A DNA stretch of 36,970 nucleotides from positions 1 to 36,970 of the forward strand of contig DATLUO010000266.1 of the NCBI GenBank assembly GCA_035533075.1, given 5' to 3'. Each line of letters opens with the position of its first letter. Position 1 is the stretch's first letter. Shown here piece after piece: positions 24,813 to 33,200 of this stretch. The position numbers and the translations under genes were made by a program. The DNA comes from Pirellulales bacterium (GTDB taxonomy: Bacteria; Planctomycetota; Planctomycetia; Pirellulales; JAICIG01). The notes below the pieces were generated by a model, which was not told the origin of the DNA, ran no database searches, and worked only from the letters and a program-made list of their open reading frames with translations.

Positions 24813-25276
24813 TCCTTCAATTCCAGCGGGATGTCGTTCTGCGTGCCGGGCTTGACCGTGGCGTTCAGGTCGGTGGTGGCCGCCGAGAGGTACTTTTCGG
24901 GCAGCAGGTTGATGCTGACCGGACCGGGAATGTCCTCGCCTCTCGATTGCATTTCGTTCATCTGTTCGTAAGTCAAATTCGGCTCTGCTCCCTCGGTTTT
25001 GGTCTTTTGCACCGTGACCTTGTAGTCGCCGGGCACCGCGCCGTCCTTTTCGCCATACGACGAAAGTTCGTAGCGGCCTTGGGCGTCGGTGGTGGCGGTG
25101 CCGGGACGTCCGCCCGCCGGTGGTGCAAAGACCACGGTGGCCCCGTCCACCGGCTGGCCCTGGTAGGTCACGACGCCCGACACTTTGGCCGTGGCCGGAC
25201 CTTTCTGTGCGGAACAACCCAACGCCAGCAACACGCACGACGAAACGAGCGTCGTCGTCTGAACCCGAGTAAGCAT
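24809..25276 (-). CDS. Carboxypeptidase-regulatory-like lipoprotein A
   Basis: The 155-residue protein starts MLTRVQTTTLVSSCVLLALG followed by Cys21, a lipoprotein signal. The domain KVSGVVTYQGQPVDGATVVF, TTDAQGRYELSSYGEKDGAV, PGDYKVTVQK follows, then INLLPEKYLSAATTDLNATV. It is nearly the same as the protein at 26869-27339. It is transcribed away from the DUF1559 gene at 25558. The unit of lipoprotein and DUF1559 gene is duplicated in tandem. It probably sits on the outer membrane or cell surface, but its partner is unknown. Confidence 0.88.
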   Translation of the reverse strand: MLTRVQTTTLVSSCVLLALGCSAQKGPATAKVSGVVTYQGQPVDGATVVFAPPAGGRPGTATTDAQGRYELSSYGEKDGAVPGDYKVTVQKTKTEGAEPNLTYEQMNEMQSRGEDIPGPVSINLLPEKYLSAATTDLNATVKPGTQNDIPLELKD

Positions 25277-25333
25277 GGTGGAACAAGGCGAAAAATCGGG
25301 GGAAGCAGTTTCCCAAAAGGGGCCGAAAAAATG

Positions 25334-25362
25334 AGGGTAGCGAGCGATGAGGTCACCGTCAA
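25334..25362 (-). promoter_or_regulatory. Promoter of lipoprotein A
   Basis: On the minus strand TTGACG (25362-25357) and TACCCT (25339-25334) are 17 bases apart. It is divergent from the promoter at 25432. Confidence 0.45.
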
Positions 25363-25431
25363 GAGGCCCCGCGGGGAGTTCTTGTGTCCCCTATTTCAAC
25401 TTAAAAAAAATAAAATACAGATCCGGGTTTA

Positions 25432-25461
25432 TTGACAACCTTCCTTCCGCCCGGATAAAAG
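25432..25461 (+). promoter_or_regulatory. Promoter of the DUF1559 pseudogene
   Basis: TTGACA (25432-25437) is a perfect -35 box. A TAAAAG at 25456-25461 (or GATAAA, two bases earlier) is the likely -10 box, 16-18 bases away. Confidence 0.5.
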
Positions 25462-25557
25462 AAATAGCGTCGTAGGCGAGCGCTCGCGATTTCTTCGCGC
25501 GTGCTCCGCTTTTATTGCCGTTGCCCATTCCTGTTCATGTTTCGAGGAGCCGAGTTT

Positions 25558-26745
25558 ATGGTACGCAGACGCGCTTTCACGCTCGTCGAGTTGCTGGTGG
25601 TGATCGCCATCATCGGCATTTTGATCGCACTGTTGTTGCCGGCCATTCAGGCGGCCCGCGAGGCGGCACGCCGCAGCCAGTGCAACAACAACCTGAAGCA
25701 GATCGCCTTGGCCGTGCAAAACTAAATCGACGTGAAAAGGGTCTTTCCGCCGCTCGCCGTGGGGACCAACAGCGGCGGTATCAACAACGGAAACCGTCTT
25801 GGTCCGCGCGTGATGCTGCTTCCCTACGTCGACCAACAGGCGCTCTGGGACGCGATCCGCGCCGGCGGGAACGGGCCGCAGCAGTCCGTTCCCGGACCCT
25901 GGCAAACCCCTCCGACGACCGCCATCAACTTTCCGCCGCAGGGGCCGAACGCCTGGACGAACACCTTTGTACCGTGGGTCACGACGATTCCAACCTATAT
26001 CTGTCCCTCGGAGGTCTACGACATGACGTCGAATTTCACCGACACCGCGCGGAGCAACTACGTGTTCTGCGTGGGCGACACCATGAGCGGCAACAATGCG
26101 AACACCGGGCCGTGCCTGTACGCGACGGGCGGGCAGTGTCGCGGCATCTTCTCCTATTTCAACAGCAAGACGTCGATCGCGGCCGTGCTGGACGGCACGA
26201 GTAACACCGCGATGGTCTCGGAGCACTGTTACACAACCCGCACCGTCGTCAAGGGCATGACCAGCAGGAGCGGTGAGTTCTGCGTCGTTCCCAACGTTCA
26301 GACGAATCCCGCGCTCTGCCTGGCCCAAGCGAGCGGATCGAACTTCACGACTTTAGCCGTTCTGACGTTTACGAATGCCGAGCCGTGGGGGGGCAACCGC
26401 TGGCCCGACGGATCGCCCCAGTACGCCGGATTCATGACCGTGCTGCCGCCGAATAGCCCCAACTGCGTCGGCGCCGATACGGACACCTGCGTCACCGGTC
26501 AAAGCATCCCGGTCCAGAACGGTGTGATCAGTACGACCACCGGCACCATCAGCACCGTCTCGAGCAACCATCCGGGCGGCGCCTTGGTGGCCATGGCCGA
26601 TGGTTCCGTTCGGTTTGTCAGCGAGGGGATCGATACGGGCAACCTGTCGTTCCCTGAGCCAATCACGGGCCCCAGCCCCTACGGCGTTTGGGGAGCGATG
26701 GGTTCCAAGGAGGGCAACGAGGGCGGAGCTCCCGCCGGACCATAA
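25558..26745 (+). pseudogene. DUF1559 pseudopilin-like gene interrupted by TAA
   Basis: The frame starts [15 protein letters not shown] with GAGGAG upstream. It runs without frameshift through to [10 protein letters not shown] and the C-terminal [20 protein letters not shown] and [16 protein letters not shown], but codon 56 is TAA (25723-25725). At that place the close paralogue at 27720 has TAC (Tyr, in [12 protein letters not shown]). A single base change therefore ends the gene after 55 residues. A restart at GTG 25732 has no ribosome binding site. Without the stop it would encode 395 residues. A sequencing error, a true nonsense mutation or a readthrough site are the options. Confidence 0.85.
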
Positions 26746-26786
26746 AACTTCAGCCACCCGCCAGTTGCTAGACTGCACGCAATCGT

Positions 26787-26813
26787 CGGTGGCTGGGGCA
26801 GAAGCTGGCCGAG
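26787..26813 (+). repeat. Short dispersed repeat (GGTGGCTGGGGCAG core)
   Basis: A 27-base stretch is present in inverted orientation, with one or two changes, at 34831-34857. Both copies lie in intergenic DNA next to DUF1559 genes or lipoprotein genes. No function is known to me. Confidence 0.65.
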
Positions 26814-26868
26814 ATCGATCCGGCCCTTGCGATACGCGCCGCCGGCCAGCGATGCCCCGGTGGTGGCG

Positions 26869-27339
26869 CTAGTCCTTCAATTCCAGCGGAATCTCGTTCT
26901 TCGTGCCGAGCTTGACCGTGGCGTTGAGGTCGGTGGTGGTCGGCGAGATGTACTTTTCGGGCAGCAGGTTGACCGTGATCGGACCGGGAATGGTTTCTCC
27001 ACGCATCTGTCTGTCGTTCATCTCCTCCTGGCTCAAATCCGGGATCGATCCCTCGGTCTTGGTCTTCTGCACCGTGACCTTATAGTCGCCCGGAATGGCG
27101 CCGTCCTTGTCGCCAAACGTCGAAAGTTCATAGTGGCCCTGGGCGTCGGTGACGGCGGTTCCTGGGCGTCCGCCCCCCGGGGGCGCGAAAACAACCGTGG
27201 CGCCCTCGACCGGCGCTCCCTTGTAGGTCACGACGCCCGACACCTTGGCCGTGGCCGGGCCTTTCTGACTGGAACAACCCAATGTCAGCAGGGATCCCAA
27301 CGAAACGATGGCAACGGCGCGAAAAAATGAAGCACGCAT
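26869..27339 (-). CDS. Carboxypeptidase-regulatory-like lipoprotein B
   Basis: The 156-residue protein starts MRASFFRAVAIVSLGSLLTL followed by Gly-Cys22 (lipoprotein signal). The domain KVSGVVTYKGAPVEGATVVF and TFGDKDGAIPGDYKVTVQKT continue to INLLPEKY-like NLLPEKYISPTTTDLNATVK. It differs from lipoprotein A by only scattered substitutions. ATG 27339 was chosen because the signal peptide starts there; the frame is open further upstream but reads as non-signal sequence. It has its own promoter (27413-27441) and stands back to back with the DUF1559 gene at 27720. Confidence 0.88.
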   Translation of the reverse strand: MRASFFRAVAIVSLGSLLTLGCSSQKGPATAKVSGVVTYKGAPVEGATVVFAPPGGGRPGTAVTDAQGHYELSTFGDKDGAIPGDYKVTVQKTKTEGSIPDLSQEEMNDRQMRGETIPGPITVNLLPEKYISPTTTDLNATVKLGTKNEIPLELKD

Positions 27340-27412
27340 GGCAAAAACCCGACTATCCCTTGATCGACATGGCGCCGACGCGGCGAAGACAAGCCGGCGA
27401 AAGACGTGAATG

Positions 27413-27441
27413 AAGATAATGAGCGGCGTGCTCGCCGTCAA
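27413..27441 (-). promoter_or_regulatory. Promoter of lipoprotein B
   Basis: On the minus strand TTGACG (27441-27436) and TATCTT (27418-27413) are exactly 17 bases apart. Confidence 0.55.
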
Positions 27442-27551
27442 TAGGCTGGGCCAGCGGCGTCCAGCACAGCACCGGCGAGGGCGCGGCGAGGACCTGGCTC
27501 GCGGTTCAAGCCACGGGCGATATAAAAATAAAAAACGGTCCCGCAAGACGG

Positions 27552-27580
27552 TTGACAATCCGCCGCTGCCACGCTAGAAC
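27552..27580 (+). promoter_or_regulatory. Promoter of DUF1559 copy 4
   Basis: TTGACA (27552-27557) and TAGAAC (27575-27580) are 17 bases apart; the leader would be about 130 bases. The remainder of the 380-base gap (27340-27719) shows nothing else I can name. Confidence 0.55.
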
Positions 27581-27719
27581 CTGAAATGGAAGCGGTTCGG
27601 CCGGAGTAACCGTTCCCTTCGCATTTCCGGCGGATGTTCTCTCCAGCGGTCGGTTGCACCAAGGCGATGGGCATTGAGCTTGCTTTTTTTATTCGCCCCC
27701 TTTAATTCAGGACCCAACC

Positions 27720-28883
27720 ATGAAGCACAGACGCGGCTTTACACTAGTGGAGCTGTTGGTGGTGATCGCCATCATCGGCATTTTGATCGCTCTTTTGTTG
27801 CCCGCCATCCAGGCCGCCCGCGAGGCCGCCCGGCGAAGCCAGTGCAACAACAACCTGAAGCAGTTCGGCTTGGCACTGCATAACTACATCGACGCGATCA
27901 AGGTCTTCCCTCCGCTCGCCGTGGGTACTACTACCGGCAGTCCCAACGACGGAAACCGCCTGAGTCCGCGGGTGATGCTGCTGCCCTACATGGAGCAGCA
28001 AGCCCTCTGGGACAGGATCCGCTCAGGCGGTACCGGAGCGCTCTACGCCAATAACCTCACCGGCGTCTACCCGCCCATGGGCAACGTGGCCTGGGACGGC
28101 AACTACGTGCCCTGGCGGCAGACCATTCCGAGCTACATTTGTCCATCTGAGGTCTACGACATGACGTCGAATTTCACCGACACCGCGCGAAGCAACTACG
28201 TGTTCTGCGTGGGTGAAACCATGAGCGGCAACAATGCGAACACCGGGCCGTGCCTGTACGGGGGAGGTGGGCAGTGCCGCGGCATTTTTTCTTACATGAA
28301 TAGCAAGACGGCGATAGCGGCCGTGCTGGACGGCACGAGCAACACGGCGATGGTCTCGGAGCACTGTTACACAACCCGCACCGTCGCCAAGGGCATGAGC
28401 AGCCGGAGCGGTGAGTTCTGCGTGGTTGCCAGCGTTCAGGCGAATCCCTCGCTCTGCCTGGCCCAAGCGATCGGATCGAACTTCTCGACCAACGCTATTC
28501 TGACGTTTACCAATGCCGAGCCGTGGGGTGGCAATCGCTGGCCCGACGGAGCACCTGCCTACGCCGCTTTCATGACCGTGCTGCCGCCGAACGCCCCCAA
28601 CTGCGCCGGCGCGGATACCGACACGGCCGTCGGCGCGGCTGTCCCGGTCCAGAACGGCGTGATCAGCAAGACGACCGGCACCATCAGCACCGTATCGAGC
28701 AATCATCCGGGCGGTGCTTTGGTCGCCATGGCCGACGGTTCGGTGCGGTTTGTCACCGAGGGGATCGACACGGGCAATCTGACATTCCCTGAGCCCATCA
28801 CTGGCCCCAGCCCCTATGGTGTATGGGGAGCGATGGGTTCCAAGGACGGCGGCGAGGGCCAGGCGAATCTCACTGGCGGCTAA
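27720..28883 (+). CDS. DUF1559 pseudopilin-like protein, copy 4
   Basis: The 387-residue protein starts [15 protein letters not shown], with the classic Gly/Phe cleavage site. The sequence continues with [80 protein letters not shown] and the usual [20 protein letters not shown]. It is the intact relative of the interrupted gene at 25558. Cysteines are conserved between the two. It ends before a clear terminator. Confidence 0.94.
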   Translation: MKHRRGFTLVELLVVIAIIGILIALLLPAIQAAREAARRSQCNNNLKQFGLALHNYIDAIKVFPPLAVGTTTGSPNDGNRLSPRVMLLPYMEQQALWDRIRSGGTGALYANNLTGVYPPMGNVAWDGNYVPWRQTIPSYICPSEVYDMTSNFTDTARSNYVFCVGETMSGNNANTGPCLYGGGGQCRGIFSYMNSKTAIAAVLDGTSNTAMVSEHCYTTRTVAKGMSSRSGEFCVVASVQANPSLCLAQAIGSNFSTNAILTFTNAEPWGGNRWPDGAPAYAAFMTVLPPNAPNCAGADTDTAVGAAVPVQNGVISKTTGTISTVSSNHPGGALVAMADGSVRFVTEGIDTGNLTFPEPITGPSPYGVWGAMGSKDGGEGQANLTGG

Positions 28884-28950
28884 GCGCCGTCCGAGACCGG
28901 TCGTTTTGGCTCAAGCGTTCCGCCTAACCCCTGCTTGTTGAGTTTTCTAT

Positions 28951-28989
28951 CCGCGCGTGGCCCCCTGGCGGGCAACGCGCGGTTTTTTT
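28951..28989 (+). terminator. Rho-independent terminator after DUF1559 copy 4
   Basis: CCGCGCGT and ACGCGCGG form an 8-base stem around a short loop with a second GGCCC/GGGC pairing; a run of seven T follows. It lies 67 bases after the stop codon, in a 324-base gap (28884-29207) that also holds a 43-bp repeat and a heptamer array. Confidence 0.85.
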
Positions 28990-29104
28990 GCGCGCTTCGT
29001 CGCCGTCGGCGGTTTCTGCTAGGATAACGCGAAGCGAGGCAGGAGTCGGAGGGGAGGGGCGACTCCATGAAAACAACTTTTTCGCTTCCTCTTTCCTCGC
29101 TAAC

Positions 29105-29143
29105 GGTGGGCCGGCGCTCGCAAGCTCGCTTGTCCCACCTTAC
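29105..29143 (+). repeat. 43-bp dispersed repeat, copy with changed ends
   Basis: The core is intact (GCCGGCGCTCGCAAGCTCGC), but the right end has TTGTCCCACCTTAC instead of TGGTCCCACCCTAC. It lies upstream of the epimerase gene. Confidence 0.8.
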
Positions 29144-29171
29144 GCTTCGCACGAACACCGCCGGCGATCCG

Positions 29172-29207
29172 CTGAACCTGAACCCTGAACCCTGAACCCT
29201 GAACCCC
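29172..29207 (+). repeat. CCCTGAA heptamer array before the epimerase gene
   Basis: Four to five CCCTGAA units stand in a row and run up to the start codon at 29208. Opposite arrays lie after the gene (30111-30140). Confidence 0.85.
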
Positions 29208-30110
29208 ATGCGCGCCTTGGTAACCGGAGCGACCGGCTTCATCGGCAGACGACTGCTCGCACGGCTGGAACAGCCGGTAGTGCTTACGCGCTGGCCCGAC
29301 CGCTTCGACAAGCCGCGGCCGGAGATCGACGTCTATGGCTGGGAGCCGATGTCGGGCCCGCCGCCCGAAGCGGCCCTGCGGGGCGTCGACGTGGTTTTCC
29401 ATCTGGCCGGAGAGCCGGTGGCCGAAGGACGTTGGACCGCCCGAAAGAAAGCCCGCATTCGCGACAGCCGGCGCGTGGGCACGGCCAACCTGGTGAAAGG
29501 GCTGGCGGCCGCCGGCGAGCGGCCGCGCGTGCTGGTCTCGGCCTCGGCCGTCGGCTACTACGGCGATCGGGGAGACGAAATCCTCGACGAATCGTCGCCG
29601 CCGGGCGAGGATTTTCTGGCCGAGGTCTGCCGCCTGTGGGAGCTGGCGTCCGGCGAAGCCCGGCGCCTCGGCGTGCGCGTCGTCAACCCGCGCATCGGCA
29701 TCGTGTTGGGCCGCGAAGGCGGCGCACTGAAAAAAATGCTCCCGCCGTTCAAGCTGGGCCTCGGCGGCCGCCTGGCCGGCGGCCGGCAATGGATGCCCTG
29801 GATCCACGTCGACGATCTCGTGGGGCTGCTGTTGCACGCGGCCACCGCGGCCGATATCGACGGGCCGATGAACGCCGTCGCGCCCCACCCCGTGACCAAC
29901 CGCGAGTTCACCCAAACGCTGGCCGCCACGTTGCACCGCCCGGCGCTGTTTCCCGCGCCGGGCATCATGCTGAAGCTGGCCCTGGGCCAGTTCGCCGAAG
30001 TGCTCTTGGCCTCGCAGCGCGCCGTGCCGCAGGTCGCCTTGCGCACGGGCTACGAGTTCCGATTCGCCGATCTGGGCCCCGCGTTGGCGGAGATAGTGGG
30101 AGGCGGATGA
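29208..30110 (+). CDS. TIGR01777 family NAD(P)-dependent epimerase/dehydratase-like protein
   Basis: The 300-residue protein has the Rossmann start MRALVTGATGFIGRRLLARL (GATGFIG 7-13), the VFHLAGEPVAEGRWTARKKA segment typical of TIGR01777, and LVSASAVGYYGDRGDEILDE with the YYG in the catalytic region. Later segments are WELASGEARRLGVRVVNPRI, GGRQWMPWIHVDDLVGLLLH and the C-terminal substrate part with LASQRAVPQVALRTGYEFRF. Relatives include SulA-type cell-division-linked proteins, but the substrate is unknown. The ATG is directly behind a CCCTGAA array, so no normal ribosome binding site exists. A TTCAGGG array begins directly after the stop codon. Confidence 0.93.
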   Translation: MRALVTGATGFIGRRLLARLEQPVVLTRWPDRFDKPRPEIDVYGWEPMSGPPPEAALRGVDVVFHLAGEPVAEGRWTARKKARIRDSRRVGTANLVKGLAAAGERPRVLVSASAVGYYGDRGDEILDESSPPGEDFLAEVCRLWELASGEARRLGVRVVNPRIGIVLGREGGALKKMLPPFKLGLGGRLAGGRQWMPWIHVDDLVGLLLHAATAADIDGPMNAVAPHPVTNREFTQTLAATLHRPALFPAPGIMLKLALGQFAEVLLASQRAVPQVALRTGYEFRFADLGPALAEIVGGG

Positions 30111-30277
30111 GGGTTCAGGGTTCAGGGTTCAGGGTTCAGGAAAGGTGGCAGTCGGTTCGCAGGCGAACTCCGCTTGCGCGTCGCTGAACCCCGAACCCCG
30201 AAGCCTTCGTGTGCTGGATTTTGTAGGCGAAGTCCGCTTGCGCGTCGCTGAACCCTGAACCCTGAACCCTGAACCCT
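30111..30277. repeat. Opposed heptamer arrays between convergent genes
   Basis: TTCAGGG is repeated four times at 30111-30140, and CCCTGAA four times at 30248-30277, so the ends are complementary. Between them is a direct repeat: 30161-30190 and 30225-30254 share GGCGAAxTCCGCTTGCGCG and the following bases. The structure could act as a two-way terminator between the epimerase and secretin genes. Confidence 0.85.
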
Positions 30278-30278
30278 C

Positions 30279-33200
30279 TTACGGCGTGGCCGGAATGCCC
30301 AGCAGCGCTTCTTCCTCCTCCTGAATGATGATCCGCGGCGTGACCATCATCATCAGGCTTTGCGTCTCGCGGCCGATGCCCACGTTCTTGAACAGACGGT
30401 TCAGATACGGAAGCTTGCTCAAGATCGGCGTGCCGAATTCGTTGCGGCCTTCCGACAGTCGCTTCACGCCGCCCAACAACACCGTGCCGCCGTCGGGCAC
30501 GCTCACCGTCGTACTCACCGAGAAGAACGAGAACGACGGCAACTGCACCGTGGTGCCTTGCGTGGACGTGACGGTCGAAGTCACGCGCTTCGTCGTGTTG
30601 GCGCTGGGGCCTTCCGAATCGCTGTTCTGCGTGGTGTTGCTCGAACCTTGGAACGTGAAAGTGCTGACCTGCGTTATGTTGCTGAAGAAGGGAACCAACG
30701 TCAACCGCACGAAGCGGCGGTCGCTGGAGATCACCGCCTGCACCGTGAGCGCCGTTCCCTCGTTGAGCACGATGATCACCGGCTGCTGCGCCGCGGCGAA
30801 GGCCCCGACCACCGGAATCACGCTGATCACGAACGGCGTCTGCGTGACGTCGAACACGGTCGCGCTCTGGCCGTTGAAGAGCGTCACCTTGGGCGCCTGC
30901 AACACGTTGCTGCGGCGGTCGCCTTGCGAAGCCTCGATCAGGAAGTAGGCCTCGATGTTGCTCAAGATCGCGAAGCCCACGGTCGAACCCGCGCCGGCCT
31001 GATAACCGCCGAACTGCGGAGTCGCCAGGGCGAAGCTTCCCTGCTGCACCGGAATGTCCAGGTCGGAGCTGTAGAGCACGCTGCCGGTGGCGCCCGGCGC
31101 CAGACCGACGGTCACCGACTGCGACTGGTTCAGGCCGTTGGCCGGCAGGCCGATATTTTGGATGGTGTTTCCCTGCGGCGGAAAAGCGTTGGATGAGCCG
31201 GTATTTGGGACGTTGACCTCGCCCAGGCTCTGTCCGAACAGGGCGAACGGTTTGTTCAGCCTGGTGGGAAGATTGATATCGAAGTTGACGCCGATACGTT
31301 CGAAGAAGTTGTCGTTGAGCGTGATGAACCGCACCTCGATCGTCACCTGCAGGTCTTGCAGGCGGCGGAGCTGGTCGAGCAAGTCGGCGATCTCTTCGTG
31401 AACTTCCTGCGTCTGGCTGATGACGAGGCTCAAGTTGCCCTGGAACTGCTGAATGGATCCGGGTCCGCCCACGTCGTCCCAGGTGGTGGGGGCGATGGTC
31501 GAGGTGAGCAGATCGATCAGGGTCTCGAAGTCGGCCTGGGTGCCGCCCGACAGTCCGCCGGGGCCGGCCAATGACGAGGAGGGGTTGAGGGGCGCGATCG
31601 CCGAGGCGCTGCCGGTGCTCATTTGGGCCAACAACGAGCGGGCGTCGCCCACCGCGTTGCCGCCGGAGGCCGGATTCGAGACCGCCACGGAGAGCGGCGC
31701 GTCGCCGTTGAGGCCCGCCCAGTTGTTCGGCAGATTGGCCTGCGCGTCGTCCAGCGCGCCCCGGATGCCCATGCGGCTGTTGGGCACGAAATTCGGGATC
31801 GGCGTCACCAGGTCGGCCACGTAGTAAATCTTCGGAAACACCTCGCCGTCGCGCATCTGTTCGCTGGTGATCTTGAGCACCTCGCTCTTGATCACATAGC
31901 TCAGGTGCAGCGGCTGCAAGATCAGGTCCAAGGCGCTCTTCAGCGAAATCTCGGAGGTGAGATTGATGCTCACGGGCGTGTTCGAGTCGACGCCTTCTTC
32001 GGTCAGCCCGCGCGGATCGAGGTAGGTCGGAATTTGCGCCAGCTTGCCCAGGTCTTCGATCACCTGGGCCAGCGGCGCGTCTTTATACTTCAACCACACG
32101 GGGGTGCGCAGCTTCTTCTCGATCTCCAAATCGCGCTCGGTTTTGCGGTTGGCCAATTGGCGAAGCTGTTCTCGGCGCGTCTCGGTCAGCTTTTGCCAGG
32201 TCTTGGCGTCGCCGTGGACGTAGGGCTTGTTGTCGTCGAAGGGAATCGCCGACTCTTCGACGCCGTTCAACGATGCCACGAAGCCGTCTGCCTTGGCTTC
32301 GCGGATCTCGTTGTATTTCTGCGTAGCCGATACGAGTTTGACCGTATTTTTGAGCTGCTGCACCACCAGCTCGTCGGGCGCGATCTCGGCCGCCCGCTTG
32401 TAGACGACTTCGGCTTCGGGATAGCGCTTTTCATGCATCAGCTTGTTGAATTCGTCGACCAGCTTGGCCAGCTTTTCCTGCACCTCGACCTTGGTCTGGC
32501 GTTCGCGTTCGATCTCGGTCCGCACCTCGTTGTTCCGCTCGTTCAGCTCGATGCGGCCCTTGTTGGCGCCGACGTAGCGGTCGAGCTCTTCCAACTGGCG
32601 GTCGACGCGGCGCAGCAGAACGTCGCGGGCGGCCTTTTCGAGTTCCGCCCTCTCGACGATGTCGCGGCACTCTTCCAGCGCTTGCCGGGCCTGCTTGGGG
32701 CTCGTCTCGCGGAGCCGGGCCGCGGCCTGTTCTTTGCGCGACAGCTCGGCGGCCGCCTGCCGATATTTGAGCTGCTGCGCGGCGGCCGTCTCGGCCAGCA
32801 TGGAGCCGTCGCCGCCGGGCTTTTTGCCGGTCTCTTGGGGACGGGCCAGAAACTGCAAATGGTCTTGCAGCCGCTGTTGCGTGAGCGGGTCGAGCTCGTC
32901 GCGGTGAAGGTTCGCCTTGCGGAACCAATTCAGCGCGGTGGCGCGGTCGTGGTCGCGCAGGGCCTGCTCGCCGCGTTGGAACAGTTCCAGGCCGTCTTGG
33001 GGCTCGACCTCGTTCTGTGCCCTGGCGGGCACGTTGCGCGTGAGGTCGTGCTCGCGGTCATAAATCGCCTGGCTGGCCGCGGCGGGATCCTTTTCGTCGG
33101 TGCCGATCGGCATGACGCCGCCGGCCGGCCGGACCTTGTGCCGCTCCTGACGCAGCCGCTGGATTTTCAGCACCAACTGCCAGGGCCGCTCGTCCTTGGG

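Larger units (their letters stand above)
24809..28883. repeat. Tandem duplication of a divergent lipoprotein/DUF1559 unit
   Basis: Unit A covers 24809-26745 and unit B 26869-28883. In each, a minus-strand lipoprotein stands back to back with a plus-strand DUF1559 gene, with a pair of divergent promoters between them. Both proteins of A are close paralogues of those of B (shared [20 protein letters not shown] and PEKY.S..TTDLNATVK). The DUF1559 copy of unit A has an in-frame TAA. Confidence 0.85.

Noticed and set aside
30111-30277. Telomere-like repeat (TTCAGGG)
   Set aside because: The arrays are short, internal and in both directions, so a chromosome end is not supported.
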